Shown: positions 52,590 through 61,474, counted from the first letter of the stretch. The stretch: 64,000 nt of DNA from UBA2336 sp964419145 (GCA_964419145.1 CAYQOM010000006.1:62001-126000); one strand, 5' to 3'. The notes: generated from the sequence alone by a model not told the origin. Numbers and translations: made by a program.

Positions 52590-54230
52590 TTACTTCGCGC
52601 TCCGTTCAATCTCCTTCAGGTTCTCCAGTTTCTTATTGCGGAGGAAGCCATTAATGTCTTCGAAATGCTCCTTAACACGCTTGTTGCCGAACTCAAAAAC
52701 CTTGGAAGCGAGGCCGTCCAGGAAGTCACGGTCGTGGGAGACGAGGATCAACGTTCCGTCAAAAGCGCGGAGGGCATCTTTCAGAATGTCTTTGGTCTTG
52801 ATGTCGAGGTGGTTGGTAGGTTCATCAAGAATGAGCAGGTTAACCGGCTGAAGTAACAGCTTGATCATGGCCAAACGGGTGCGTTCACCACCGGAAAGCA
52901 TCTTTACTTTTTTATCGATGGCATCGCCACTGAACATAAACGCGCCAAGAATATCCTTGATCTTAGTGCGAATATCGCCTTCTGCAATCTGGTCGATGGT
53001 TTCGAATACGGTTAAATCGCCATCCAGCAACGAAGCCTGATTCTGGGCGAAGTACCCGATTAAAGCACCGTGCCCCAACTGGCAACGGCCTTCAAAATCA
53101 ATCTCACTCATGATGGCTTTGACCAGCGTAGATTTACCTTCCCCGTTCTTGCCCACAAAAGCAACCTTATCGCCCCGTGCAATGGTCAGCGACACATCCT
53201 GAAACACCAGGTGATCGCCATAGCGTTTAGTCAAGCCATCCACAATTACCGGGTAATTTCCGGAACGGGGTGCGGGCGGAAACTTCAGGTTAAGTGCCGA
53301 TGAATCCACTTCATCCACCTCCACAATCTCCATCTTCTCCAACATCTTCACCCGTGATTGCACTTGAAGTGTTTTGGAGTATGTTCCCTTAAAGCGCTCA
53401 ATAAATTCCCTGATCTCCGCAATCTGTTTGGCCTGATCATCAAATTGCTTTTGCTGCTGCTCTCTCCGCTCCTTCCGCAACTGCAAATAATGGCTGTAGT
53501 TGGTCTTGTAATCGTAAATGCGGCCCATGGTAATTTCTATGGTGCGATTGGTCAGGTTATCCACGAAGGTTTTATCGTGGCTGATCACGATCACAGCCTT
53601 TGCATTGTTCTTTAAAAACTCTTCCAGCCACTGTACCGATTCAATGTCGAGGTGGTTGGTAGGCTCATCCAATAAAATCAAATCAGGTTTTTGTAATAGA
53701 ATTTTTGCCAGCTCAATGCGCATGCGCCAGCCTCCACTGAATTCGCTGGTGGAACGGGTGAAATCAGATCGTAAAAATCCAAGGCCCAATAATGTCTTTT
53801 CCACTTCCGCATCGTAGTTGATGTCTTCAATGGAGTAATACTTTTCACTTAGTTCCGAAACTTCTTCAATGATTTTCGCATACGCATCCGATTCATAATC
53901 GGTGCGCGTTTCAAGCTGGTGATTCAGCTCGTCCATACGCTGTTTCATGTTGTGAATTTTTGAAAAAGCTTTAGAAGCTTCTTCAAAAACAGTGGCATTG
54001 TCTTCTGTTAACAGGTGCTGGGGCAGGTAGGCAATTATAGCATCTTTCGGGGCTGATATTTTTCCCCGGGTGGGTTTGTTCACCCCGGCCAAAATCTTCA
54101 ACAAGGTCGATTTGCCCGCTCCATTTTTACCCATCAGGGCTATCCGGTCGTTCTCGTTAATATTAAACGTAATGTTGCTGAACAGCACCGTACCGCTAAA
54201 CTCAACACTTACTGCATCTACTGAAATCAT
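52590..54230 (-). CDS. ABC-F family ATPase
   Basis: A 546-residue soluble protein with two ABC domains and no membrane domain, of the ABC-F group that acts on ribosomes. Each half has Walker A (GKNGAGKST; GKNGEGKST), signature (FSGGWRMRIELAKILLQ; LSGGERTRLAMIKLLLQ) and Walker B (LILLDEPTNHLD, twice). The linker between them (residues about 240-300) is rich in Glu, Gln and Arg as expected for the arm. It is similar to YbiT/Uup-type proteins. A -7 element TATCTTTG lies at 54257-54250 on the minus strand. It diverges from the sensor kinase. Confidence 0.94.
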   Translation of the reverse strand: MISVDAVSVEFSGTVLFSNITFNINENDRIALMGKNGAGKSTLLKILAGVNKPTRGKISAPKDAIIAYLPQHLLTEDNATVFEEASKAFSKIHNMKQRMDELNHQLETRTDYESDAYAKIIEEVSELSEKYYSIEDINYDAEVEKTLLGLGFLRSDFTRSTSEFSGGWRMRIELAKILLQKPDLILLDEPTNHLDIESVQWLEEFLKNNAKAVIVISHDKTFVDNLTNRTIEITMGRIYDYKTNYSHYLQLRKERREQQQKQFDDQAKQIAEIREFIERFKGTYSKTLQVQSRVKMLEKMEIVEVDEVDSSALNLKFPPAPRSGNYPVIVDGLTKRYGDHLVFQDVSLTIARGDKVAFVGKNGEGKSTLVKAIMSEIDFEGRCQLGHGALIGYFAQNQASLLDGDLTVFETIDQIAEGDIRTKIKDILGAFMFSGDAIDKKVKMLSGGERTRLAMIKLLLQPVNLLILDEPTNHLDIKTKDILKDALRAFDGTLILVSHDRDFLDGLASKVFEFGNKRVKEHFEDINGFLRNKKLENLKEIERSAK

Positions 54231-54249
54231 GGCGTTGGAATAAAGGGCG

Positions 54250-54257
54250 CAAAGATA
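54250..54257 (-). promoter_or_regulatory. -7 element of the ABC-F gene
   Basis: TATCTTTG on the minus strand, 19 bases upstream of the ATG; a clear TTG partner is not seen. Confidence 0.4.
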
Positions 54258-54365
54258 TTATTTTCGGCAGTAGTTTACCGGCTAATTTTACCGGATGTAA
54301 GGTTACTCCTGCGATCGACCTGAATACTATCTGATTTTTGACCAGCTTTGAGCAAATTCGTGCAC

Positions 54366-56357
54366 ATGATGTTAACCCGCTATGTTCTGCCAGGCGTGCT
54401 TTGCCTGATTTTTTTGCAGACGGTACACGCGCAAGATGAGACCTCCGCCACTGCCTGGTATCGTCAATACTTCACTTCGCGCGATCACGCACCCGTTGAA
54501 GAACTACTGGCGCTAAAAGAAAAGGAATTGCTGGAGGCACATGAAATTCAGGATGACTCAGCCCGTGTTTTTGTGCTGCTTCAAAAAGGATTAATTCAAC
54601 TGAACTATGCCTACAACTTCGAGGCCGCCATGGACTGCTTTCTGCAATCGCTTGGCGCTGCCGATTCAGCAAGCCTACCCTCGGGCGAAGTGTTTTCGTA
54701 CCTGGCCCTGGCGCACATCTTTGAACAGGTAGGTAATCCTGAAAAAAGTCTGCAGTTTCTGGAACGCGCCTTCGCCATTGCCTTTGCCCTAAAGCAGCCC
54801 GAAATACTGGCGCTAACCCTAAACGAGTTGGGCAAAGCAAGTGCATCAGCCGGAAGGCTGGATGAAGCACAGGAACATTACGACCACGCGCTGCGATACA
54901 AACAAGAACTACCCGACAACGGACTGGAGGCGGAAACGCTTTACAACCTGGCTAACCTATCTGTTAATAAACGTGATTTCAACCAAGCACTGGAATACTA
55001 TAAGCAGTCATTAACCATTCGAAGAAAACAACGCCTCAGGTTGGAGGAAGGAATACTGTTGAGTGAAATCGGTGACACATACAACAACTTGAATAACCGC
55101 GAACGCGCCTACGCCAACTACAAGGCCGCCCTGGAAGTGTATCAAAGCATCGATTTCAAAAAAGGTATTGCGGAGGCCTATAACCAGATTGGTGAGTACT
55201 ACTACAATCAGCAAAACTATAAACAAGCATTGGCCAACCTTGAACTGGCATTGGCTGCCGGACAATCGGCACAAACCAAAAGTGCGCTGCGCAAAAGCTA
55301 TGAATATTTAAGTCTTACGTGGAAAGCGTTAGGTGATTTTAAAGAAGCATTGCGCCACAAAGAATTGCAACTGGCCATTAACGAGTTTATCGTGAAGGAA
55401 GAAAGCGACCAGAAGCTACTGGAAACACAAAGCACTTATGCCCTGCAACAAAAAGAATCGGAGATTGAACGACTTGAACGCGCCAAGCAAGATCGAGAGC
55501 GTGAATTGGCTGAACAAAAACGCATACAACTGTACTTGTATGCGCTGCTCGGTTTAGGTGTTGTAATTGCGGGCTTGATTCTGTATTTGTATTTGTTAAA
55601 GCAACGATCAAACCGACAGCTTCAGGCCATCAACGCACAGATTGAAGCGCAGAACATTCAACTTCAGACCCTCAATACCACCAAGGATAAATTTTTCTCC
55701 ATCATCGGTCATGATTTGAAGGGGCCGCTGAATTCACTTACTTCATTTTCAAATTTACTGATCAATCATTTCGATGCCCTTAGCAAAGAAGAAATTCAGA
55801 ACATTGCCAAAGACCTTGATAAGTCGTTGAAAAATCTTTTTGCGCTACTGAATAATTTGCTGGAGTGGGCCCGTTCACAAACCGGAAACATCGATTTCAC
55901 CGCTTCACCGATTAATGTTTCCGAAGTACTCGAACAAAACAAAGAATTGTTGAGTCAGCAGGCAGCCGCGAAAGATATTACCATTTTATATGAGCCTGCC
56001 GAAGTAGTTACAGCATCTGCACACATGCCTTCCGTGACAACCGTTGTGCGCAACCTGATTTCCAATGCAATAAAATTCACTCCACCCGGTGGCGCTATTA
56101 AACTGAATGCATCAAAAAATTCAAAAGAAGTAATTGTTTCCATTGCCGATACCGGTGTAGGTATGAGCAAACCGGTAATGGAAAAACTTTTCCGGTTGGA
56201 TGCCAAGCACTCCACCCTGGGAACAGCCAATGAAAAAGGAACCGGACTCGGACTTATTCTGTGTAAAGATTTCGTAGAAAAAAATGGCGGCCGGCTTTGG
56301 GTTGAAAGCGAGGAAGGAAAAGGCTCTACATTCTATTTCTCATTACCAGCCTCATAA
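54366..56357 (+). CDS. TPR-domain sensor histidine kinase
   Basis: A 663-residue two-component kinase. A signal peptide (residues 1-23) leads to a periplasmic block of about eight TPR-like repeats (to about residue 330), a coiled coil, one membrane helix at about 390-412, a second coiled coil, and the kinase core: His449 in HDLKGPLNSLTSF, N-box RNLISNAIKFTPPGG, G1 ADTGVGM, and G2 GTGLGLILCKD. No receiver domain is fused and no response regulator gene is adjacent. The ATG at 54366 is preferred over an in-frame TTG at 54348. It lies next to the sulfur cluster but need not control it. Confidence 0.93.
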   Translation: MMLTRYVLPGVLCLIFLQTVHAQDETSATAWYRQYFTSRDHAPVEELLALKEKELLEAHEIQDDSARVFVLLQKGLIQLNYAYNFEAAMDCFLQSLGAADSASLPSGEVFSYLALAHIFEQVGNPEKSLQFLERAFAIAFALKQPEILALTLNELGKASASAGRLDEAQEHYDHALRYKQELPDNGLEAETLYNLANLSVNKRDFNQALEYYKQSLTIRRKQRLRLEEGILLSEIGDTYNNLNNRERAYANYKAALEVYQSIDFKKGIAEAYNQIGEYYYNQQNYKQALANLELALAAGQSAQTKSALRKSYEYLSLTWKALGDFKEALRHKELQLAINEFIVKEESDQKLLETQSTYALQQKESEIERLERAKQDRERELAEQKRIQLYLYALLGLGVVIAGLILYLYLLKQRSNRQLQAINAQIEAQNIQLQTLNTTKDKFFSIIGHDLKGPLNSLTSFSNLLINHFDALSKEEIQNIAKDLDKSLKNLFALLNNLLEWARSQTGNIDFTASPINVSEVLEQNKELLSQQAAAKDITILYEPAEVVTASAHMPSVTTVVRNLISNAIKFTPPGGAIKLNASKNSKEVIVSIADTGVGMSKPVMEKLFRLDAKHSTLGTANEKGTGLGLILCKDFVEKNGGRLWVESEEGKGSTFYFSLPAS

Positions 56358-56393
56358 CATCCTAAACACATTAAAAATCATTTTTTGTAGTAA

Positions 56394-56407
56394 GTGATTT
56401 TAGTCAC
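56394..56407. promoter_or_regulatory. Crp/Fnr-like operator 1 (GTGAT-TTTA-GTCAC)
   Basis: A 14-bp palindrome with half sites GTGAT and GTGAC (reverse). It is centred about 30 bases upstream of the -7 element TAGTTTTG at 56430-56437 and resembles operators of the Crp/Fnr family. Two similar sites precede the other transcription units of the cluster. Confidence 0.65.
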
Positions 56408-56408
56408 G

Positions 56409-56437
56409 TTGATGCAATGGGCACGACCGTAGTTTTG
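56409..56437 (+). promoter_or_regulatory. Promoter of the TauE/SafE gene
   Basis: TTG (56409-56411), 18 bases, then TAGTTTTG (56430-56437): an exact fit to the Bacteroidota consensus. The ATG is 26 bases downstream. Confidence 0.6.
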
Positions 56438-56462
56438 CAGAAATTTTTATTAGCTTTTACAC

Positions 56463-57257
56463 ATGGAATTAATCGGTTACGCTGCTTCAATTGTTATGGG
56501 ATTAACCCTTGGTTTAATCGGTGGAGGTGGCTCCATCTTAACCGTACCTATTTTGGTCTACCTCTTTGGAGTCGACCCGATTTTAGCCACCGCCTATTCT
56601 TTATTTGTGGTGGGCCTCACCAGTGCCGTAGGATCTGTAAGTCATTTTAAAAAGGGAAATGTTGATGTAAAAACTGCGTTGGTGTTTGGGGTGCCCTCAA
56701 TCATTGGCGTATATGCCGTGCGTAAGTTTGTAGTGCCCGCCATTCCTGATCCGGTATTCTCAATAGGAACTTTTCCGGTTGAAAAAGGTGTGTTTGTAAT
56801 GGTGTTGTTTGCCATTCTCATGTTGTTGGCTTCCATCTCCATGATCCGCAAACCAAAAAAGCAGGCAACAACATCAACTGAAAAGAAATATAATTTCCCG
56901 CTCATTTTCGCAGAAGGCCTTTTGGTTGGGGGTATAACCGGGTTGGTAGGCGCTGGCGGTGGATTTCTGATTATCCCAGCACTGGTATTGCTGGCCGGCT
57001 TACCCATGAAAGAAGCGGTTGGTACTTCCCTGCTCATCATCGCACTTAAATCTTTAATAGGATTTACTGGCGATTTGGGCGGAGAACTCCCTATCGACTA
57101 TTCCTTTATGCTCATCTTTTCGGCCTTTGCCATGGTGGGCATTTTGGTGGGCAGCTACCTCACCCGATTCATTTCCAATGAAAAACTGAAACCGGCTTTT
57201 GGTTGGTTTGTGTTAGTGATGGGCGTGTATATCCTCGGAAAAGAGTTGTTTTTATAA
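56463..57257 (+). CDS. TauE/SafE family sulfite/sulfonate exporter
   Basis: A 264-residue inner-membrane protein with seven to eight helices and the two TauE/SafE half signatures: VMGLTLGLIGGGGSILTVPILVYLFGVDP near the start and GLVGAGGGFLIIPALVLLAGLPMKEAVGTSLLIIALKSLIGFTGD in the second half. Such proteins move sulfite, thiosulfate or sulfonates across the membrane. It has its own promoter with the shared palindrome, 100 bases before the YeeE/YedE genes. In this neighbourhood export of sulfite or another oxidation product is likely. Confidence 0.92.
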   Translation: MELIGYAASIVMGLTLGLIGGGGSILTVPILVYLFGVDPILATAYSLFVVGLTSAVGSVSHFKKGNVDVKTALVFGVPSIIGVYAVRKFVVPAIPDPVFSIGTFPVEKGVFVMVLFAILMLLASISMIRKPKKQATTSTEKKYNFPLIFAEGLLVGGITGLVGAGGGFLIIPALVLLAGLPMKEAVGTSLLIIALKSLIGFTGDLGGELPIDYSFMLIFSAFAMVGILVGSYLTRFISNEKLKPAFGWFVLVMGVYILGKELFL

Positions 57258-57272
57258 CATTCAGCATGTTCC

Positions 57273-57286
57273 GTGACAAAAGTTAC
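57273..57286. promoter_or_regulatory. Crp/Fnr-like operator 2 (GTGAC-AAAA-GTTAC)
   Basis: Palindrome with half sites GTGAC and GTAAC (reverse), centred about 30 bases upstream of TAGTTTTG at 57310-57317. Same spacing as operator 1. Confidence 0.65.
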
Positions 57287-57309
57287 GGAGCACCCCTGTA
57301 AACAAGCAG

Positions 57310-57317
57310 TAGTTTTG
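57310..57317 (+). promoter_or_regulatory. -7 element of the YeeE/cytochrome/porin unit
   Basis: TAGTTTTG matches TAnnTTTG exactly; it is the same octamer as at 56430-56437. No separate TTG is needed if the palindrome-bound activator recruits polymerase. Confidence 0.55.
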
Positions 57318-57356
57318 TAGTTAAATTTCACTTCGTAAAATCAAACTAGCCACCAT

Positions 57357-57923
57357 ATGTTAGAGTTTATTCGTCAACCCTGGCCCTGGTATGTTGCCGG
57401 TGCGCTGATCGGCCTTACGGTACCGGCCTTGTTGTTACTTGGTAACAAACACTTTGGTATCTCATCGTCCTTACGCCACATTTGTGCCGCATGCTTACCA
57501 GCCAATATTCCGTTTTTCAAGTACAATTGGCGCAGAGAAATCTGGAATTTATTCTTTGTTGCCGGAGTATTGCTGGGTGGTTTGGTAGCCACACAGTTGT
57601 TGAGCAACCCTGATCCGATTCAGGTTGCACCCGCTACCATTGCCGCATTGGAGTCGCACAATGTTGTTGTCGACAGCAACTTGATGCCTTCATCCATTTT
57701 CAGTTTTGAAAATCTGTTCAGTTTGAAAGGATTAATCTTCTTTGTGCTTGGAGGATTTTTAGTTGGTTTCGGTACACGTTATGCCGGTGGCTGTACATCC
57801 GGTCACGCCATCATGGGATTATCAACGTTACAATGGCCTTCGCTGGTAGCAACCTGTTGCTTCATGGCGGGTGGCTTTGCCATGGTGCATTTGTTCTTTC
57901 CGTTCATTATGAAATTATTTTAA
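57357..57923 (+). CDS. YeeE/YedE family protein, half-size (1)
   Basis: A 188-residue protein with about four membrane helices, the first of two half-size YeeE/YedE (sulfur transport) units. Motif RYAGGCTSGHAIMG contains the conserved Cys146 of the family, and Cys43/Cys46 (CAAC) occur in a loop after the first helix. Full-length TsuA-type proteins carry both halves in one chain and import thiosulfate; here they are split into neighbouring genes 12 bases apart. It begins the second transcription unit of the sulfur cluster. Confidence 0.9.
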   Translation: MLEFIRQPWPWYVAGALIGLTVPALLLLGNKHFGISSSLRHICAACLPANIPFFKYNWRREIWNLFFVAGVLLGGLVATQLLSNPDPIQVAPATIAALESHNVVVDSNLMPSSIFSFENLFSLKGLIFFVLGGFLVGFGTRYAGGCTSGHAIMGLSTLQWPSLVATCCFMAGGFAMVHLFFPFIMKLF

Positions 57924-57935
57924 TCATTGAATTCC

Positions 57936-58463
57936 ATGAGCACACAAAAACATATATCAACCACTGAAGAATTTGTAAACAACCCATTGGTTGTTGAGCA
58001 CCCCATTGAATGCGAGGCACCGAACGATCAGCTTACACGCGAAAACACCCTTACCTCTAACATCAAATACCTGATTGTCGGTCTGTTATTCGGGATAGTG
58101 TTTGTAAAAGCAGAGATCATCTCCTGGTATCGCATTCAGGAAATGTTCCGGCTACACTCTTTCCACATGTATGGCGTAATTGGTACAGCTGTAGTGGTGG
58201 GCATGATCTCCGTATGGCTGATTAAAAAATTCAAGATCAGAACCATGCAAGGCGAAGAAGTGGTATTTCATAAAAAAGAATTTCACTGGGGTAATATCAT
58301 TGGCGCTGCCATGTTTGGCTTAGGCTGGGCGATTACGGGCGCTTGCCCCGGACCCTTGTTCGCACAGATTGGCAGTGGATTTTTAGTGGTGATTGTAACC
58401 CTGCTTAGCGCCATAGCCGGAACCTGGACGTACGGATTGCTTCGCGACAGACTGCCTCATTAA
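57936..58463 (+). CDS. YeeE/YedE family protein, half-size (2)
   Basis: A 175-residue second half-size YeeE/YedE protein with about four membrane helices and the conserved GWAITGACPGPLFAQIGSG motif (Cys137). The N-terminus is a charged cytoplasmic extension (residues 1-40). A frame open to TTG at 57927 is rejected in favour of the ATG at 57936. Together with the preceding gene it would form one two-part thiosulfate or sulfide channel. The cytochrome gene follows after 20 bases on the same strand. Confidence 0.9.
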   Translation: MSTQKHISTTEEFVNNPLVVEHPIECEAPNDQLTRENTLTSNIKYLIVGLLFGIVFVKAEIISWYRIQEMFRLHSFHMYGVIGTAVVVGMISVWLIKKFKIRTMQGEEVVFHKKEFHWGNIIGAAMFGLGWAITGACPGPLFAQIGSGFLVVIVTLLSAIAGTWTYGLLRDRLPH

Positions 58464-58483
58464 TCGATTGAATTTCAGTGACC

Positions 58484-59551
58484 ATGAATCCAAACGAGCA
58501 ACCAGAATCGAATCACGTAGTAAAGCTCGCCACTTTGTTGGTAGCCTTGGTGGTGATGATGGTTGCCCTCGTAGTATTGATGGTGGGTTCGCTGATTTTT
58601 GCTCCTCAACTCACTGCCTGGTTTTCGAAAGAGGAAATACAACCGGTTCGTATTGAAAAAATATCAACGCTTGCCAACGAATGGCGCGCACCGGATTACG
58701 CTACCATTCCAGAAGGTGAAGCCGGTGATGAAATACGATATGGTCGCGAGTTGATTGCGCATACCTCCGAATACCTCGGCCCGAAAGGAAAAGTAATGCC
58801 CATCAGCAATGGTATGAATTGTCAGAACTGCCACCTTGATGCAGGCACCCGACCTTTTGGGAACAATTATGGTGCAGTGGCTTCTACGTATCCAAAATTC
58901 AGAGCGCGTTCAGGCACAGAAGAAACCATTGAAAAACGAGTGAACGATTGCTTTGAACGTAGCTTGGATGGTGAAGCCTTAGCTGAGGATAGCCGTGAGA
59001 TGAAGGCCATAGTGGCCTATATAAATTGGCTGGGTAAAGATGTTCCGAAAGGAGTTGCTCCGGAAGGATCCGGCATAGTTGAATTGGCGTTTCTTGATCG
59101 TGCAGCTGATCCGCAAAATGGACAGCTTATTTATGAACAAAAATGCGTGACCTGCCACGGCACAAGCGGCAATGGTATTATGAATGCTGAAGGAACTGCA
59201 TGGACCTATCCACCGCTTTGGGGTGAGCATAGCTACAACAATGGAGCAGGATTATTTCGTCTTTCACGATTTGCCGGTTACATCAAAGCCAATATGCCAT
59301 TGGGTGCAACCTATACTGCGCCTCAACTCACTGATGAAGAAGCGTGGGACATTGCCGCTTATGTGAATACCATGTATCATCCTAAAAAAGACATTTCACA
59401 AGACTGGCCGGATATCTCCAAAAAGCCAGTCGATCATCCGTTTGGTCCCTTTACGGATGAGTTTACCGAGGACCAACACAAGTATGGTCCCTTTAAGCCC
59501 ATCGTTGAACAACGTAAGCGCTTGAGTAAATCATTAGCACAAAAGAAATGA
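58484..59551 (+). CDS. TsdA-like dihaem cytochrome c (thiosulfate dehydrogenase family)
   Basis: A 355-residue membrane-anchored dihaem c-type cytochrome. One helix (residues about 15-45) is followed by two haem sites, CQNCH (Cys113-His117) and CVTCH (Cys221-His225). Between them lies NDCFERSLDG with Cys156, 39 residues after the first haem histidine; in thiosulfate dehydrogenase TsdA the corresponding Cys is the unusual axial ligand of haem 1. The YIKANMPLG motif near 271 could supply Met to haem 2. It would oxidise thiosulfate to tetrathionate in the periplasm. The stop overlaps the next gene by four bases. Direct thiosulfate use is an inference from motifs. Confidence 0.78.
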   Translation: MNPNEQPESNHVVKLATLLVALVVMMVALVVLMVGSLIFAPQLTAWFSKEEIQPVRIEKISTLANEWRAPDYATIPEGEAGDEIRYGRELIAHTSEYLGPKGKVMPISNGMNCQNCHLDAGTRPFGNNYGAVASTYPKFRARSGTEETIEKRVNDCFERSLDGEALAEDSREMKAIVAYINWLGKDVPKGVAPEGSGIVELAFLDRAADPQNGQLIYEQKCVTCHGTSGNGIMNAEGTAWTYPPLWGEHSYNNGAGLFRLSRFAGYIKANMPLGATYTAPQLTDEEAWDIAAYVNTMYHPKKDISQDWPDISKKPVDHPFGPFTDEFTEDQHKYGPFKPIVEQRKRLSKSLAQKK

Positions 59552-60978
59552 TGATAAGAAGAATATGGTTGATGCTGCTGATCGGCAGTAGTGTTTCTGT
59601 TTTTAGTCAACATCAGGATCCTTCGTGGTCGGCCAGACGCGCCATCATTAACGAGCAATGCGTGGAGAGTGACAGCCTGTGCAACGTATTGCATAAGTTA
59701 GGCACGTTTGAAGGTCATCTGCGCAGTTTCTTTATGAGTACTGTCAATCAAGAAGAATTTCCAGACTACTATGCCATTGGCCTTGGTGGGGGCTTGGGTT
59801 ATTATTCACCTATCATCAAAAATTTTCAGGTGGGCATGTCGGGGTTTATCATTTACAATGTTGGCTCATCGCACTTAGGGAATAATGCACCCTACTCCAA
59901 TCGATATGAAATCGGATTATTCGATGCAAAAAATCCCGACAATCATGAAGACCTTGACCGGTTGGAGGATTTGTACCTTCGCTACTATTTCTCGCAGCAA
60001 AGTAAATCGTTTGCCCAAATTGGAAAGTTCCACCTAAAAACACCGCTCATCAATTTACAAGATGGCCGCATGCGACCCAACCTGCAGGAAGGTGCCTGGT
60101 TGGAGCTCAATGAATTTAAAAAGATAAAATTCAAAGGTGGCGTGTTGTGGCGTACTTCACCCCGCGGCACCATTCACTGGTATTCGATGGGTAATTCCAT
60201 TGGCGTTTACCCCATGGGGCGCGCCACCAACGGAAACAAAGCGGATTATGCGGGAAATATTTCCACAAAAAACGTATTCATTGCACACGTAACGATTCCC
60301 CTCACAAAAAATTTATCCTATCAACCCTGGAACTATCATGCCGATAAGCTTTTCAATGTATCGCTGCAAAAGCTGGAGTGGAAAAAGAAAACGGAACACA
60401 ATACATTTCTGGCAGGCATTCAGTACCTCTGGCAAAAATCGCTTTACAACGATACACTTGCACTCGAGCGGCAATACATTACAAAGAATGAACAATCGCA
60501 TAGCTTGAGTGCAAGACTGAGCTTAAAACACAATCGTTCCGCAGAAGAATGGAGCATCAACTATACGCGGATTACCAGTCATGGACGCTTCTTATTTCCA
60601 CGAGAGTGGGGCATTGAATCCTTTTACACCTTCCTTCCACGTGAACGCATGGAAGGTATGGGCGATGTTCATGCGGTCATGATTCAAAACAACCGCACGT
60701 TGGACAAACACAAGCATCTGAGTTTGCAGACTTCAGCAGGCATGTACATGCTTCCTTCGGTAACAGAAGCACGGCTCAATAAATATGCTTTACCTTCTTT
60801 CTACCAGGTAAATGCTCGCCTCGGTTATACATTTACCGGATTTTTACATGGCTTAAAAGCCGATTTATTGTATGTGTATAAAGGAAACATGACAAAAGAT
60901 TTAGAAGAAATTCCTTCTTTCATCCATAACAAAGTGAATATGCACCACCTATCACTGGTGTTGGACTACTACTTTTGA
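59548..60978 (+). CDS. OprD-like outer membrane porin
   Basis: A 476-residue outer membrane protein: signal peptide (MMIRRIWLMLLIGSSVSVFSQ), then alternating beta-strand pattern throughout and a terminal aromatic residue (DYYF), as expected for a beta-barrel. The pattern of substrate-channel porins of the OprD group is likely (LGGGLGYYSPIIKNFQVGMSGF, RLEDLYLRYYFSQQSKSFAQIGKFHLKTPLINLQDGRMRP). It is coupled to the cytochrome gene by ATGA. It could let thiosulfate or other anions in across the outer membrane. Specificity is inferred from location. Confidence 0.8.
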   Translation: MMIRRIWLMLLIGSSVSVFSQHQDPSWSARRAIINEQCVESDSLCNVLHKLGTFEGHLRSFFMSTVNQEEFPDYYAIGLGGGLGYYSPIIKNFQVGMSGFIIYNVGSSHLGNNAPYSNRYEIGLFDAKNPDNHEDLDRLEDLYLRYYFSQQSKSFAQIGKFHLKTPLINLQDGRMRPNLQEGAWLELNEFKKIKFKGGVLWRTSPRGTIHWYSMGNSIGVYPMGRATNGNKADYAGNISTKNVFIAHVTIPLTKNLSYQPWNYHADKLFNVSLQKLEWKKKTEHNTFLAGIQYLWQKSLYNDTLALERQYITKNEQSHSLSARLSLKHNRSAEEWSINYTRITSHGRFLFPREWGIESFYTFLPRERMEGMGDVHAVMIQNNRTLDKHKHLSLQTSAGMYMLPSVTEARLNKYALPSFYQVNARLGYTFTGFLHGLKADLLYVYKGNMTKDLEEIPSFIHNKVNMHHLSLVLDYYF

Positions 60979-60999
60979 TCTGATTATCCCGGAAAAAGT

Positions 61000-61013
61000 G
61001 TAACTTAAGTCAC
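61000..61013. promoter_or_regulatory. Crp/Fnr-like operator 3 (GTAAC-TTAA-GTCAC)
   Basis: Palindrome with half sites GTAAC and GTGAC (reverse). It lies 50 bases upstream of the DsrE-like gene start. A weak -7-like TATTTACC at 61038 is at the same distance as in the other two units, with two mismatches. Confidence 0.6.
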
Positions 61014-61063
61014 ATAGAAACGGAGCATTGCTCTTCATATTTACCTGATCTAATATCATCAAA

Positions 61064-61474
61064 ATGAAAGCTGTTGTTTACATCATTTTATTCATGGCTT
61101 TTGCCTTTTCAGAGGTGAAAGCGCAGGAAACACCAAAAATTGTCATGCACCTGCAAACGGCTGACACCCTCGTTTATAAATCATTGGTTAATCAGATCAC
61201 AAACATGAAAAAAGAAATTCCGGATGCGCAGGTAGCTGTTGTGTGCCATGGGCCCGGCATGAATTTTCTTTTAAAAACCAACGCGGAATATGTAAGTAAA
61301 ATCGAAAAGCTAAAGTTGAAAGATGTAACCTTCATTGGTTGCCAGTTCACCATGAAACAAAAGAACATCAAACCGGAAGATCTAGTACCTTTTGCACAAA
61401 CCGTTCCGTATGCCATGGTGGATATCGTGAAGAAGCAACGGGATGGATGGATCTATGTCAAACTCGGCTTCTGA
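61064..61474 (+). CDS. Periplasmic DsrE-like protein
   Basis: A 136-residue exported protein: signal peptide MKAVVYIILFMAFAFSEVKA, then a DsrE/DsrF-type alpha/beta fold (TPKIVMHLQTADTLVYKSLVNQ, DAQVAVVCHGPGMNFLL, VTFIGCQFTMKQKNI). The conserved cysteine after the third strand is Cys93, with another at Cys61. DsrE-type proteins carry sulfur as persulfide; a periplasmic one could hand sulfur to the rhodanese or SoxB-like proteins encoded next to it. Normal length for the single-domain family. It begins the third transcription unit. Confidence 0.85.
   Translation: MKAVVYIILFMAFAFSEVKAQETPKIVMHLQTADTLVYKSLVNQITNMKKEIPDAQVAVVCHGPGMNFLLKTNAEYVSKIEKLKLKDVTFIGCQFTMKQKNIKPEDLVPFAQTVPYAMVDIVKKQRDGWIYVKLGF

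Noticed and set aside
54366..56357. Sensor kinase as the regulator of the sulfur cluster
   Set aside because: No response regulator is adjacent, and the shared palindrome points to a Crp/Fnr-type protein instead.
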